64,000 nt of DNA from Laburnicola sp. R22_1. Lineage: Eukaryota; Ascomycota; Dothideomycetes; Pleosporales; Didymosphaeriaceae. Each line of letters opens with the position of its first letter. Position 1 is the stretch's first letter. Made by a program: the position numbers and the translations under genes. The stretch covers positions 310,001-374,000 of the forward strand of contig JACONQ010000018.1 in NCBI GenBank assembly GCA_014281115.1. Reading direction: 5' to 3'. The notes under the pieces are model-generated. The model was not told the origin of the DNA. It saw nothing but the letters and a program-made list of their open reading frames with translations, and did not search any database. This document shows positions 31,957 through 42,321 of the stretch, piece after piece.

Positions 31957-33138
31957 CCGCATCAGAGAGCCAGGCAAAAGCCTCAGAATCAGCCTATGAC
32001 GACGACCTCGATGCGATCCATCAATACATACGTTGGGCTACCAAACAAGCTTTGCTGAAGCGAGGTTGGCTGCTGACAGTGCGGATGCGGACCATCAGCC
32101 GTACCCGTAGCGAAGAATCTAATACCATCCATCCCCGCTTCCGCGGAGATGCAGATGGTTGGTTAGAGTTTACTAGCTCGGGGAGACAAACTCTCCGTCA
32201 ATTGTTTGTCTAGAGGTCGCCGCCTCTTCGACATCCCGGGCTGAGAGGGCTGAACGTGGGCTTGATAGACTATTGTACCTTCAAGTACGGGGGATCACGT
32301 AGAGGCCGGTTTGGGCTGTCACTGCGTAGGGTGAATGTAGATGATGCATGCACGCGCAAGGTCAGAGTCTTCCAAATAACAAGTGTTTCCCAAAATTGGC
32401 GAACCATTACATGGGTAAATACTTCTCCCAACCGTCCAGCCCAGCTCGACTATTGGCTTCCTGGGTTTCCCATATCAACCGACTATTGCAGATGATTGTA
32501 GGAAAGAAGTGCTCGTAAAATCGTTGATGCCTAGATGTGTCCAACATCAAGGCCGAAGCCTTTGCTCCTATTTTTGCAGTTTCCACTCGTCGTCTCTGCC
32601 AATTGCATGACTTGCATACCCCTAGCAACCCCAGACTTGAGAGACTTAATATGAAGAAAGTAAAACAAAACATGGGAGAGAATTGCTGGAGCACAAAACC
32701 TTCGTCCTTTCCCTTCGATCATTTCGAGATTGGAGCTACAGAGCTCTATCCCAAACTGTTGGGAATGGATAAGGTCATCCGTATAAAGGGCTGATGAAGT
32801 AGAGGCCCCGAAGAAATAATGGACCATATTCGGAACGTCCGGTGCGGCTGAGACGTAGCAAGCTCCCATGCACGTGTCCCTAGAAGCCCGTCCCAGTAAC
32901 AAATGTACAAATACAGTGAAGGCGCAAAATCGACGGAATCATCCAAGATCCATCCCGCATGGGCAGCGGATAGGAAAAGCTCAATGGGAGTGGCGTATTC
33001 CAGTCGTACTTTTCGTAAATATCGTCGGCTCAGACCGCCGATCGTAAGCGTAGAAGGGTCATTAAAGGGGTATCAACCATCGTGAAAACATATGTTCAAC
33101 CGTTGAAGTTTTGTACACTGTTCAGCTATAAACAATAT
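31957..33138. other. Region with degraded coding-like segments, no intact gene
   Basis: The region between the TIR transposon and the C2H2 factor has normal composition but no complete gene. A protein-like frame (about 31,960-32,213, +) directly abuts the transposon. A second (32,751-33,062, -) lacks a start codon. Both may be gene remnants. Confidence 0.4.
32751..33062 (-). pseudogene. Possible gene remnant, start-less open frame
   Basis: About 104 codons are open without an ATG at the 5' side. Composition is protein-like (EYATPIELFLSAAHAGWILD, LYLYICYWDGLLGTRAWEL), ending in TAG. I do not recognise a family. An overlapping 123-codon frame on the same strand (32,531-32,902) is an alternative. 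It could be a missed exon of a spliced gene. Confidence 0.25.
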
Positions 33139-36100
33139 TTACGAGGCGACCACGGAGGCTTCGGCGCGCTGACTCAAGTGATTCGCATGTGCCTCAAGAG
33201 CACGCGCCATTACATGCATTACTATGAGAGCATTAGTGTGCATAATCGCGTGTAAGCGAAGAAGCCTTACCTGGCCAAACAGCAGACTTTTCAAGCTTAT
33301 ATGCTGTAACGACGAGAAGTTTGGGACCGTAACCACAATGGCCAAGGGTCGAGAGGCCGCCCAGCATAGGTATAGTATTCGAGGTGATGTCGTAAGCAAG
33401 CTTCATGTCGGCTGTATGAAGGATGTCCGCAATTTTGCGGATAAGTTTTATGTCCTCCTCCTCTAGGAGCATAATCGCAGGGACCGTGGTATAATCAACC
33501 TCGTCCTTGCCGAGCACACCCAGAAAGCGTCCCACGCGATCCTGGACGGAAGCAAGCCACTCAGCGAGTATTTGGGCACAGTCAACGCTGCATATTGCCG
33601 AGGAACTCGGTAGTTCTCTCGCCGTCAACTCAGGATACGTTGTACCAAGCCTGTCAGCCATTGACAAAGAATCTGCAGCATAAAAAGCCGCCTTTCGAAG
33701 GTGCCGTTCTCGTTTCGAAGACTGATTGGTCTGTATTCCATTCCCAGCATGCCCCAGGTTCAGCTCGCCTGATGCGTCGATATCCTGAGATGGGATACTG
33801 GGTGAATTACTTCCGGCTGTAGGACTGAGATCCATAGAGTCTAGAGGCCCCTCGGGCGTACCATCAGCGTGCGCGACGTCGTCGACGCCTCTGGCAAGTT
33901 CTGCGGACATGCCATCAAAATCTCGCTGCCACAGCAATTCTTTTGAGCGACCGAGATTAACGAATAGCCTCACATACGCCAAGTCCAGGAGGGGTATGCA
34001 ATCGGCAGATAAAGGACCAAACGGGCTGGGTCGTTCAATGCTGTGGTTTGGATTCGCCTTCCACGCCGACTGCCAAGCCTTTAGGGCCGGCTCGATCTGC
34101 GCGTGCATGGCCTCTGTCTCGTCAGTTTTCCAAAGTCGGCCTGTATGTCTCGATCTGGTTTCCCAGATATAGACGTGCAGTGCGTTGATTAGGACATAGC
34201 ATCCGAAGGTACTCGGTCGGATATCGCTTTCGGCCACTTCGCCCATGGACAGGTCTCCAACGAATGTTTGTTGATATGAACCGTGTGTTCGTCCAGACTG
34301 GTGTCGAGTGTGTGCTTGCAAGAGATAGAACAACGCGGCGTTGAAGGAGAGTCCTTTCGATTGTGCAATCATTGGCCCTCCCATGGCGACCCATGCTTGT
34401 GGGTTGTCGACTGACCATAAGTCCTCCTCACATGGCAAGTCCAGCTTGATTTCAGAGTTCAAGATTCGTGGTTGATGTGCATAGGCAGAGACAAGCAGAC
34501 TGGACATGGAAAAGACGGCGAAATATGTTCGCCTGCGTTCTTCGACTTTCTTCCACCGTATCCATTGCGCATACTCGTCCATAGGGTCGCCCGACGGACT
34601 CCTCTGCGACATCTCAGGGGGCATAGATCCATCTTTCATCTCGACATCTTCGTTGATGGCTTCACTAGGTGAATTCGAGGTAGCTGCTACATCGACAGGA
34701 GGTCGATCAAGACCAGCGGCTCTCGCTAGACTGACAAGAGCTGCACAGTGTGTGCTAGCGGCTTCTGCAGCTTGTCTGTCGCCGCAATTGTGGCCGAAGA
34801 TCAGGTTGAGAAGCATGGCCTGTACCAACCACAGCGGAGGCTTGTTGAGAAAGTCGCTGGTACTTGACCCGTTGATGGCAGCCGATACACCAGCCCGACG
34901 ACGCTCCTCCAGGTAGTAAAGTATCATCTTCTTTGCTGATTCGAAGAGGTCTTTTGCCACAGCATGTTCGAACTCGTAGAGGGCGCCTATCGCTGCCATA
35001 GCGAGGATCAAACAACCGCCGCCACCCACCATGCCATCGTGGTTGAAGCTGCTCGCGGTATGGACATACGTTGGCGTATCAAAAGAGAGGGTAGGAATAT
35101 GCAAGAACGGAAAGTGAGGATGGAAATACTGGATGTAAGAATTAACGTAACGCTGAAGGTCCATAGTGCTCGGAAGCGAAGCGACTTGGTTCGAGGCCTT
35201 TCCCGAGTTGGCAGACAGTGGGGAACTGATGTGTGGCTGGGAGAACTTGCGTTGTGGATGCCCATATCCAAGCGCTTGCGACAAGTTGATAACCAGTGCC
35301 TGTCTCGTGGCATCTGTCAATGTATCGGTAGATACAGAGGTGATCGAACTGTGTCTGGCGCTACCGTTCATTGAAGAGGATGATATGCTGCCGGAATCAG
35401 AATTGAATGTGATCGGAGGTTGGAAGTACTGATTCGGCATACCCGGAATACCTGCAGTGGGACTCATAGTGGAAAAAGCGGGGGGCGATGGAAGGTAGAA
35501 ATCAGCCGGCGCACCTTGATCAGCCGGATCCTTGGGAGAAAGCGTATTCATCATGAATTCTGAAAACACAGGTGCCATGGCATCTAGGTTATATCCCGGC
35601 GGGTTGAGGCTTGCATGCGTAACCAATGGCTGATGCCACATCTGTGTAGTCGTTGGCTGTCCCGAGCCATCCATCACTACTTCACTGAAGCCGCTTTGGC
35701 TAGTAGAGCTGATTGCTGACGGAGAAGATCCATCGCCGACGGCCTCATTAGGGCCGGGGAAGATCATGGGGGTGTCTAGACCGGCACTCCAAGCGAGGTC
35801 GTCTTCATCAACGGCGGTGGATGAGAACGGGTTTCCAAAGACATTGAATGGCGACTGCGTGGTGCCCACACCTGCGTTGAAGTGATGGAGCTGGTTCGGA
35901 TTTATGGTTGAACCGGTGGAGCCAAAAAACTTTTCCAGCTCGAATTCGTCTGGTCCAAGACCTGGAATGGGTGCCGTTCGGAGGCCACCGCCTAGGCCGA
36001 GGCCGAGGTGAGTGTCCAGCTTCGGCAGCCCATGATGCTGTCCGTGGCCACCCATGACGTTCGACATGCCCCGGTAGTCAAATGCGCTGGGGCCTGTCAG

Positions 36101-36738
36101 GCCGGACAAGCTCGCATGGTGGGAGTGGCCGGGCTGGCCGCCCCTACCTGTGGGGGCATTGTGCGATGCGAGGAGACTGCCCAAAGCAGCCGGGTCGATG
36201 GTATTTGCGCGCGGTCTCATCGAGGCAGAAACGCCCGACGGGCCACCGGCGCTGCTCGCAACGGAGCTCTTGCGTACCCTGCCGGCGCTATTGGGAGGCA
36301 GTCCAGTCGTACTTTCCCTGCGTCCAGTGCGGGGCCGCGAGGAAGTCGCGCCCTGTTGATGTAGTTTTTGTTGATGCCGTAACAGTAGGTCCCGCCGTGC
36401 GAAGCAACGTGCGCACTGTTGACATATAAATGGCTTCTCCTTGGTATGTGACCGCTCGTGCCGCTTCAAATGTTCCAGTCGAGCAAACCCGCGCTGGCAC
36501 GTCCCGCACACGTGCGGCCGCGGCTTATCGGTCTTGGATGGGGGAAAGGAGGGATTGGTGTTCTGAGAGGAGTCCGCTTGAGCGGTTGGGACGGAGGCTG
36601 CTTTGGGACGTTGGTTAGTCGTGCATTCACGCATGCAATTGGGATGGACGGCGTACCGTTTCCGCTGCCGGCACCACTCGAGCCATTGGTAGAGACGGCT
36701 GAGGGGCCCATGGTGCTTGTGTCGACGTCGGCGACCAT
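33139..36738 (-). CDS. C2H2 zinc-finger / fungal_trans transcription factor
   Basis: This is a nuclear DNA-binding regulator combining two C2H2 fingers with the fungal-specific transcription factor domain. CDS is complement(join(33139..33221, 33271..36597, 36657..36738)), 1,163 residues. Finger 1 uses C58, C61, H74 and H78. Finger 2 uses C86, C89, H102 and H107, after a TKEKPF linker. Residues about 110-480 are disordered and Gly/Ser/Pro-rich. From about 510 the fungal_trans region begins ([22 protein letters not shown]), with [21 protein letters not shown] and helices to the end. Both introns were inferred from splice signals (GTACGC..CTAAC..GCAG and GTAAGG..CTAAT..TAG). They replace a less plausible N-terminus and extend the C-terminus to [19 protein letters not shown]. 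The architecture resembles Klf1/Adr1-like proteins; no target is known. Confidence 0.85.
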
Positions 36739-38140
36739 GGTCAACAGTTATGGGTCTGGTGTTACCTCAGACCTTGATCCGCACGCCGCAGCCACCCGTG
36801 AGGGTTGAGGGAGGGAAGATCGGGGGCTTGGCGGAGCGACACTCCCGCAACAAGTTTCGCGGCGGTGAGTTGGTGCTGCCCGTGGACGTGAGCGGAAGCG
36901 TATGCCGAGGAAGCTGCGATGGGCGTCGAGCTCCGGCGTAGACAAAGGACCGACCTAGACAAGGACGCTGCGCACAACACACGTACGTCAGCAGGGCCTT
37001 TGAACGCAGGCGAAGGAGCAAAGTGCATACCTTTTGCACCCGTCCTGAGCAGTGTGGGTGCTCGTGGGGTGTCTGTGCTAGCGACGGCGATGCAGTGGGC
37101 CTCGGAACACACAGCGGGCCAGCCACGGTTTTCAGCACAGGAGGGTTCGGTCAATGGCCCAAGGCGCAGGCTGCAACGTGGGGACGTCAGGCCTTTGCAA
37201 GAGCAGAAGACAGGCGTCGGGTGGCAATGGCTGGCAATGGCTGGCGTTGAGGGACAAGAGGTGGAGGGTACGAAACGCCAGCGGCCAGCGTGGGAAGAGG
37301 CGGGCTGGCTAGCGACGGGAGGCTGCGAACTGGTGCTAGAGCAGCGGCTCAGACGCACGCCGGCGAGATGGACAGGCGGTTCGGTGCCCAAGGCCAGCGT
37401 TCCCGGCGTGGTGGCAGTACAGTGCTCGTGGAGCGGCGGCGGGGAGCGGTGCTCGCACAGCTGCACAGAAGGTTGGGGGACAGGGCCACTGGGCGACGTC
37501 GTCTACCCGGCTCGCGAGTGCTGCTGCGATGCTGCCGTTGGCCGCGGCGCTCGTTTTGCACGGGTCGTGTCCGTTTGAATCCACCAGTCCAGACGTGCAG
37601 CGCACAGCGTTGGGCAGTCGGGAGCTCTCGAGGACGGCGCGTGTGATTGGCCGGGCGGGGGTGGGATAGAATCTGGGGCACTGGGGCAGCGAACCTACGG
37701 CGCACGCACCAGTCGGGCCAAAGCTGACGTGGTCGAGGATACGGCGAGCGAGCGAGGGAGTTTCACAGGTGAGATGGTACAGCGCTGGCACCGGCAGCAG
37801 TTGTAGGTGGTGAGTGATTATGGATGGGGAGAGACTTGCGGCATGGCAAGAAGACACGAGCGGCCGCGACGAGCCAGCGCGGCAGGGCGCTGGCCGAACG
37901 CCTGCAGCTCGTTCGGGTCGGGTTCAAGGTTTCTTTACCACGGTGCTACGTCGACGTTTACAGCATGCGTGCCGTGGCAGGGAAGCGCATCCTGGCCAGC
38001 GAAGGGCTCTGGCCCCAGCCCGCCCGATATGCGCCCGAGCTGCGACGAGTTGCTAGCGAGCCGCAAAGGGCAGCGATGGGCGGCCGTGCGCTCGCTGATC
38101 GCCGCCATCACTGGCCCACTCGCCCAAGGCTGTGGCTATA
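36739..38140. other. GC-rich region upstream of the transcription factor, up to the isochore boundary
   Basis: Open frames up to about 230 codons overlap on both strands and in several frames, which is expected at this high GC content; none has a domain. A GGCAATGGCT duplication lies at about 37,226-37,247. It probably contains the long promoter and 5' UTR of the C2H2 factor. Composition changes abruptly at about 38,140. Confidence 0.5.
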
Positions 38141-38256
38141 ACCACCAACTAACTATAGCTTACTATTAGCTAAGTACTTTTTATAACTTTAGCTTTTGTA
38201 AATTATACTTATTTTAGACTATTTTATTTACTAGTTAACTTGTTACTTTATATATA

Positions 38257-39500
38257 GCGTTAATTAAATCTAGAGGTAGAATAATAAAGGCTTTTATCTT
38301 AAATAATATAATAAAAAAAGTAGAGTACTTAGTAATTAAAAAGACTCTCAAAAAGGTAATTATAAAAAAATTACTATAGTTAGCTTGCCAAATATCTTTC
38401 TTAACCTATTTTTTAGTTTAAGGTTAAAGAAGGTTAAGATAGAAGATTATTATATACTACTATATATAGCACCTAATTCTAATTAAAGACTAATCTTAAA
38501 TATCTAGCAATACAATAATAGTTTAAACTTACTTATACCTCCTAATACCTATAAGCTTCTAGTTCTAATATAAGATTTACTTATAGCGTATATAGTACAC
38601 CTAGCTTATTACTACTACTATTATTAGTTATTTACGCTCGCGCGCTAAATAAGCTAACTTAATAGTAATAATAATAATAATAGTTAGGAGAATTTTATAG
38701 ATCTATATAATACTCTTACTACTATATAGCTTATTAATAAATATCTTATTATTTTCCTTTTATATCTCCTACTAGATAATTCTACTACTAATAAGAAGTA
38801 ATTATATTTACTAGAGTAGGAATATAGTTATACTATTTTTTACATACTAGACTAGCTACTAGCCTAACTAGTATATAAGAATAGCCTTATAAATAGTTAA
38901 GTATACCTATTTATTACGCTAGATAAGCTTATAGATAGAATAGAATCTTAGCGTAGTTACTTTAATAGCTACTTTAATAGTAGTAGCACGTATTTTTAGT
39001 GTATACTTTTTAGTAATAGTAAGTACTTCTTTAGAAATAATAATAATGCCTAGAAGGATAGTAGCGCGTAGAGAGATAGTAGAAAATTTATTAAGGACAA
39101 CTTTAATATAGTAATAGAGTAATAGTGTATCTAGTATATATTACTCTTATCCTACTACTTATAAGAAATATACCTATTAATATATTAACTTATATTATTT
39201 ATAAGAATCTAGATAGTAGTTTATATCTTAGGATAGTAGAGAAAAGATAGCTTATAGTATAGCTGCGCTAAAGTCTTGTCTTCTCTAAAGTTCTAAGTAG
39301 CCTCTTTGTAAAATTTTTATTTATAAAAGTAGCCCTACGCTATAACTACTAAGCTCGCTTCGTAGTTTAAATGCGCTTTTTTTTGTTATTACCTTTTTAC
39401 AGTTTTTTTAATTACTAAGTAGGGGGCTTTGCTTTTTTTATTATATTATTTAAGATAAAAGCCTTCATTATCCTACTTCTAGGTAGATAAAATAACGCCA
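38257..39500. mobile_element. Family-M1 TIR element relic, about 1.24 kb
   Basis: The left end (about 38,257-38,385) and right end (about 39,340-39,500) are inverted relatives of the MITE ends at 31,374-31,735. They share CTTAAATAATATAATAAAAAAAG and the CTAGAGGTAG-type block. The right end continues inward into a TACTAAGCTCGCTTCGTAGTTTAAA-like block also present in other copies. The interior is RIP-ruined, and no transposase could be recognised. Confidence 0.6.
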
Positions 39501-39514
39501 CATATTTACTATTA

Positions 39515-39915
39515 AGTAGTTCGTATTTTTGTAATTATCTTTTTACACTCTTTTTAATTACTAAGTAGGGGGCTCTGCTTTTTTTATTATGTTATTTAAG
39601 ATAAAAGCCTTTATTATCCTATCTCTAGGTAGATAAATAAACGCCACACACTATTAAGTAGAGGGCTCTACTTTTTTATTATATTATTTAAGATAAAAGC
39701 CTTTATTATTCTACTTTTAAATAGATTTAATTAATATTATTATAATTAGTATACGCGTAGTAAAACTACTAAGCTTGCTTAGTAGTTTAAACACGCTTTT
39801 TTATATTTCTCTTTTATAATTTTTTAATTATTAAGTATACAAGACTCTACTTTTTTATTATATTATTTAAAATATAAGCCTTTATTATTCTACTTTTAAA
39901 TAGATTTAATTATTA
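39515..39915. repeat. Serial same-orientation M1 element ends
   Basis: Three further right-hand M1 ends follow one another in direct orientation at about 39,515-39,647, 39,650-39,735 and 39,765-39,915. Each contains AATTACTAAGTAG-like, TATTATATTATTTAAGATAAAAGCC-like and TAGGTAGAT-like blocks. The arrangement suggests nested insertions or recombination between ends. Confidence 0.65.
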
Positions 39916-39951
39916 CTCTATATATTTACTATAACTTATTAAAATGCTATT

Positions 39952-40054
39952 ATAATTAGTATATAAGCGTATATAATATACGATCACTATGGCTGGCTAA
40001 TATCCCTCTTAGTAAGAATAGCCTAATAAAAACGAAATAATAATAATTAGTATA
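39952..40054 (+). mobile_element. 79-bp truncated retroposon stub, relative of the one at 27,602-27,681
   Basis: ATAATTAGTATA at 39,952-39,963 and again at 40,043-40,054 flanks a 79 bp insert. Positions 39,991-40,036 of the insert match 27,615-27,660 at 38 of 46 positions, and all 8 differences are C-to-T or G-to-A. It lies within M1-type sequence. The target duplication is AT-rich, so the boundary is less certain than for the gene-side copy. Confidence 0.6.
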
Positions 40055-40119
40055 CGCGCGCTAAGGCTACTAAGCTTACTTAGTAGTTTAAATACGTTTT
40101 TTTATATTTCTCTTTTTAC

Positions 40120-40400
40120 ACGCCTTTTAAAAATCTTTATTATAAAAAAATTCCATAGCTTTCTCTTATAGCATTGTATCGTACACTAAAAGGTCTGCGA
40201 TGTTTCTATTTCTAATATAAAAATTCTAACTAAGGTTAAGTTTATACTATATATAAAGAGAAGTAAAATAGAAGACACTAAAACTTAGTACTTAGTATAT
40301 AGTAGTAGTAAGAAAAATTATATAAAATAATAATAATTTTATTATTAATAATCTATGTAGTAGTATTATTAATAGTAGTTAATAAATAGTCTACTATCTA
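40120..40400 (+). mobile_element. Family-M2 arm carrying a retroposon insertion
   Basis: This is a copy of the M2 end (consensus start TATTAAAGATCTT..., then GAGATTCTAACTAAGG, GAGCAAAATAGAAGGCACT). It is split at GAGATTC by the 61 bp family-A stub at 40,154-40,214. It continues to about 40,400 with the same internal sequence as 41,620-41,835. Confidence 0.65.
40142..40226 (+). mobile_element. 61-bp 5'-truncated family-A retroposon with 12-bp target duplication
   Basis: The insert 40,154-40,214 matches the last 61 bp of the full-length copy ending at 51,945, with mainly transition differences, and ends TTTCTATTTCTA. It is flanked by ATAAAAAAATTC (40,142-40,153) and ATATAAAAATTC (40,215-40,226). 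The empty site is seen in the M2 arm at about 41,640-41,660. This fixes family A as plus-oriented here, with a flush 3' end and variable 5' truncation. Confidence 0.8.
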
Positions 40401-40433
40401 GTAGTTACTATTATAATTGTTATTATTATTATT

Positions 40434-40785
40434 ATGTGGGGTTAAATTAACTATCTAGGGGTAGCACGACAAAGGCTTTTATCTTAAATAACAATAAAAA
40501 AAGCAGAGCCCTCTGCTTAGTAATTAAAAAAAGCGTGAAAAGGTGGTTACAAAAATGCGCAATTTATTATTATAGCAAAATTATTATTAAAGAAATTATT
40601 AATTACGTAATATAGTAGTTAGTTAAACAGCTAGTCTAGAATTACGTAATATTACAAATTAACTCTAGGGGAGAATTTACACTCTTTTTAATTACTAAAT
40701 AAAAGGCTTTACTTTTTTATTAAATTATTTAAAATAAAAGTCTTTATTAGTTTACTTCTAAATAGTTAATTAATTGTTAAAGGAA
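40434..40785. mobile_element. Family-M1 MITE, about 350 bp
   Basis: Inverted ends lie at 40,434-40,545 (contains CTATCTAGGGGTAGCACGAC) and 40,675-40,785, the same size class as the copy at 31,374-31,735. The interior 40,561-40,675 is an inverted match to 58,086-58,203. Confidence 0.65.
40561..40675. repeat. Inverted match to 58,086-58,203
   Basis: About 115 bp, including ATTAATTACGTAATATAGTAG and AATTACGTAATATTACAAATT. The match reappears in reverse orientation inside the Copia region. Confidence 0.7.
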
Positions 40786-40798
40786 GCTAGAAAAGATA

Positions 40799-40950
40799 GA
40801 TTTGGGTAATCTATTATTAGACTACTTACTTCTATAGAAGAAGGCCAGGCTATCTATATATATACTAAGAAGTATAGAAATAAGTATATTTATAATTCTA
40901 GCCTAGGCTTAGTATATAGGGCACTAAGGCTCTAGGCTTTTATAGTATAC
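40799..40950 (+). repeat. Direct repeat with 61,043-61,190
   Basis: About 150 bp share TAATCTATTATTAGACTACTTACTTCTATAG and CTATCTATATATATACTAAG. It may be a solo LTR or an unassigned element; no boundary signal was identified. Confidence 0.6.
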
Positions 40951-41619
40951 CCCCTAGGTAGCGTGCAAAGCTTACTGCCTATAACTAAGTAGAAGCCCTA
41001 GATCTACTTTAGGCGTGTGTTATATACTTTTTAAGCTTTTAGCACTATATCTTATACTTAGCTTACGCTATAAATAAAACTCCCTACTAGGTCTATTTTT
41101 TTTACTCTTTAGAATAATATATATATATAAACATTGCTTTATAAATATACCTCTAGCAAGTAACTTAATTTTACTATAGGCTATTTCTATAATCTTTAGT
41201 ATTTTAATATTTATTAAGAGTTATATCTAATAATTCTAGAACTAGTCCTAGCGCTTACTCTCTTATTCTCCTACTTTGCATCTATATATTAGAATTATAC
41301 TAACTTTTTATAGTCTACTTTTTATACTCTTACTTCTATGCGTAATATATTACGTAGTGCACTTTATAATATATTATATAGTTACCTATATAGTTAAGCT
41401 ACCTATACTTTACTACTACTATACTTGCTACTACTATTTACGCTTTTACTACTTATAAGTAACTTAGACTTATTTACTAAGCACTTATACTTATCTACTT
41501 TTAATTCTATCTTTAGGCTAGTTATTCTATTATAGTATAGTAAAAAGGGAGCTACTTATATATAGCCTTATCTAGGCTATATTAAAAGCGCACTTACTAG
41601 ATAGTCTAATAAGGTATAC

Positions 41620-41893
41620 TATTAAAGATCTTTGTTGTGTAGAGATTCTAACTAAGGTTAAGTCTGCACTATATATAGAGAGGAGCAAAATAGAAGGCAC
41701 TATAACCTAGTACCTAGTATATAGTAGTAGTAATAAAATATACACAAAATAATAATAATTTTATTATTAGTATTTTATATAATAGTATTGTTAATAGCAG
41801 TTAATAGATAGTCTACTATCTAGCATAACTAAGTCACATATTATCTCTTAACTAGTAGACTATTAGAGAGCCGTAGTAGAACGCGGAGTATAA
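41620..41893 (+). repeat. Family-M2 long arm, inverted relative to 60,301-60,577
   Basis: About 275 bp starts TATTAAAGATCTTTGTTGTG and ends near GCGGAGTATA. The reverse-complement partner is 18.4 kb away. The first ~110 bp are shared with the palindromic MITE at 61,425-61,756 and the copy at 40,120. Confidence 0.75.
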
Positions 41894-42321
41894 GATATAC
41901 TATAATAATATACTTAGGAGTAGGTAGTATTATTATACTTACTCTTTAGGACATTGCTATTTACTCTAGTAAGCCTTTTACACTATAGGCTATAAGGCTC
42001 TTTAATAATTATAATAGCCTCTTTACTATTCTACTATTTGCGATAAAGCTTACTATAGCTATTTAGGCTAATAATATTAAAATATACCATTCTAGATTAT
42101 AGTGCGCTATTACCTAATAGCACCTTTATATTATAAGATTATAATAATAAGTAATAAAAGGTAAAAAAGGCGCGTATTAGAGTACGCACGCTTCTACGCA
42201 TCTATACTAGGGGATAGAAGTAATAGTAGTAGTAGCTATAGTAGAAGTAATAAGATAATAAGCTTATTAATATAGCTATCTTAGCGTGTTGCTAGCGTGT
42301 TAAGTAGCTACTTAGTAAGCT

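Noticed and set aside
36762..37857. Long GC-rich open frames on both strands upstream of the C2H2 factor
   Set aside because: Stop-poor GC-rich DNA opens four or more frames at once; none has motifs or splice-consistent exons.
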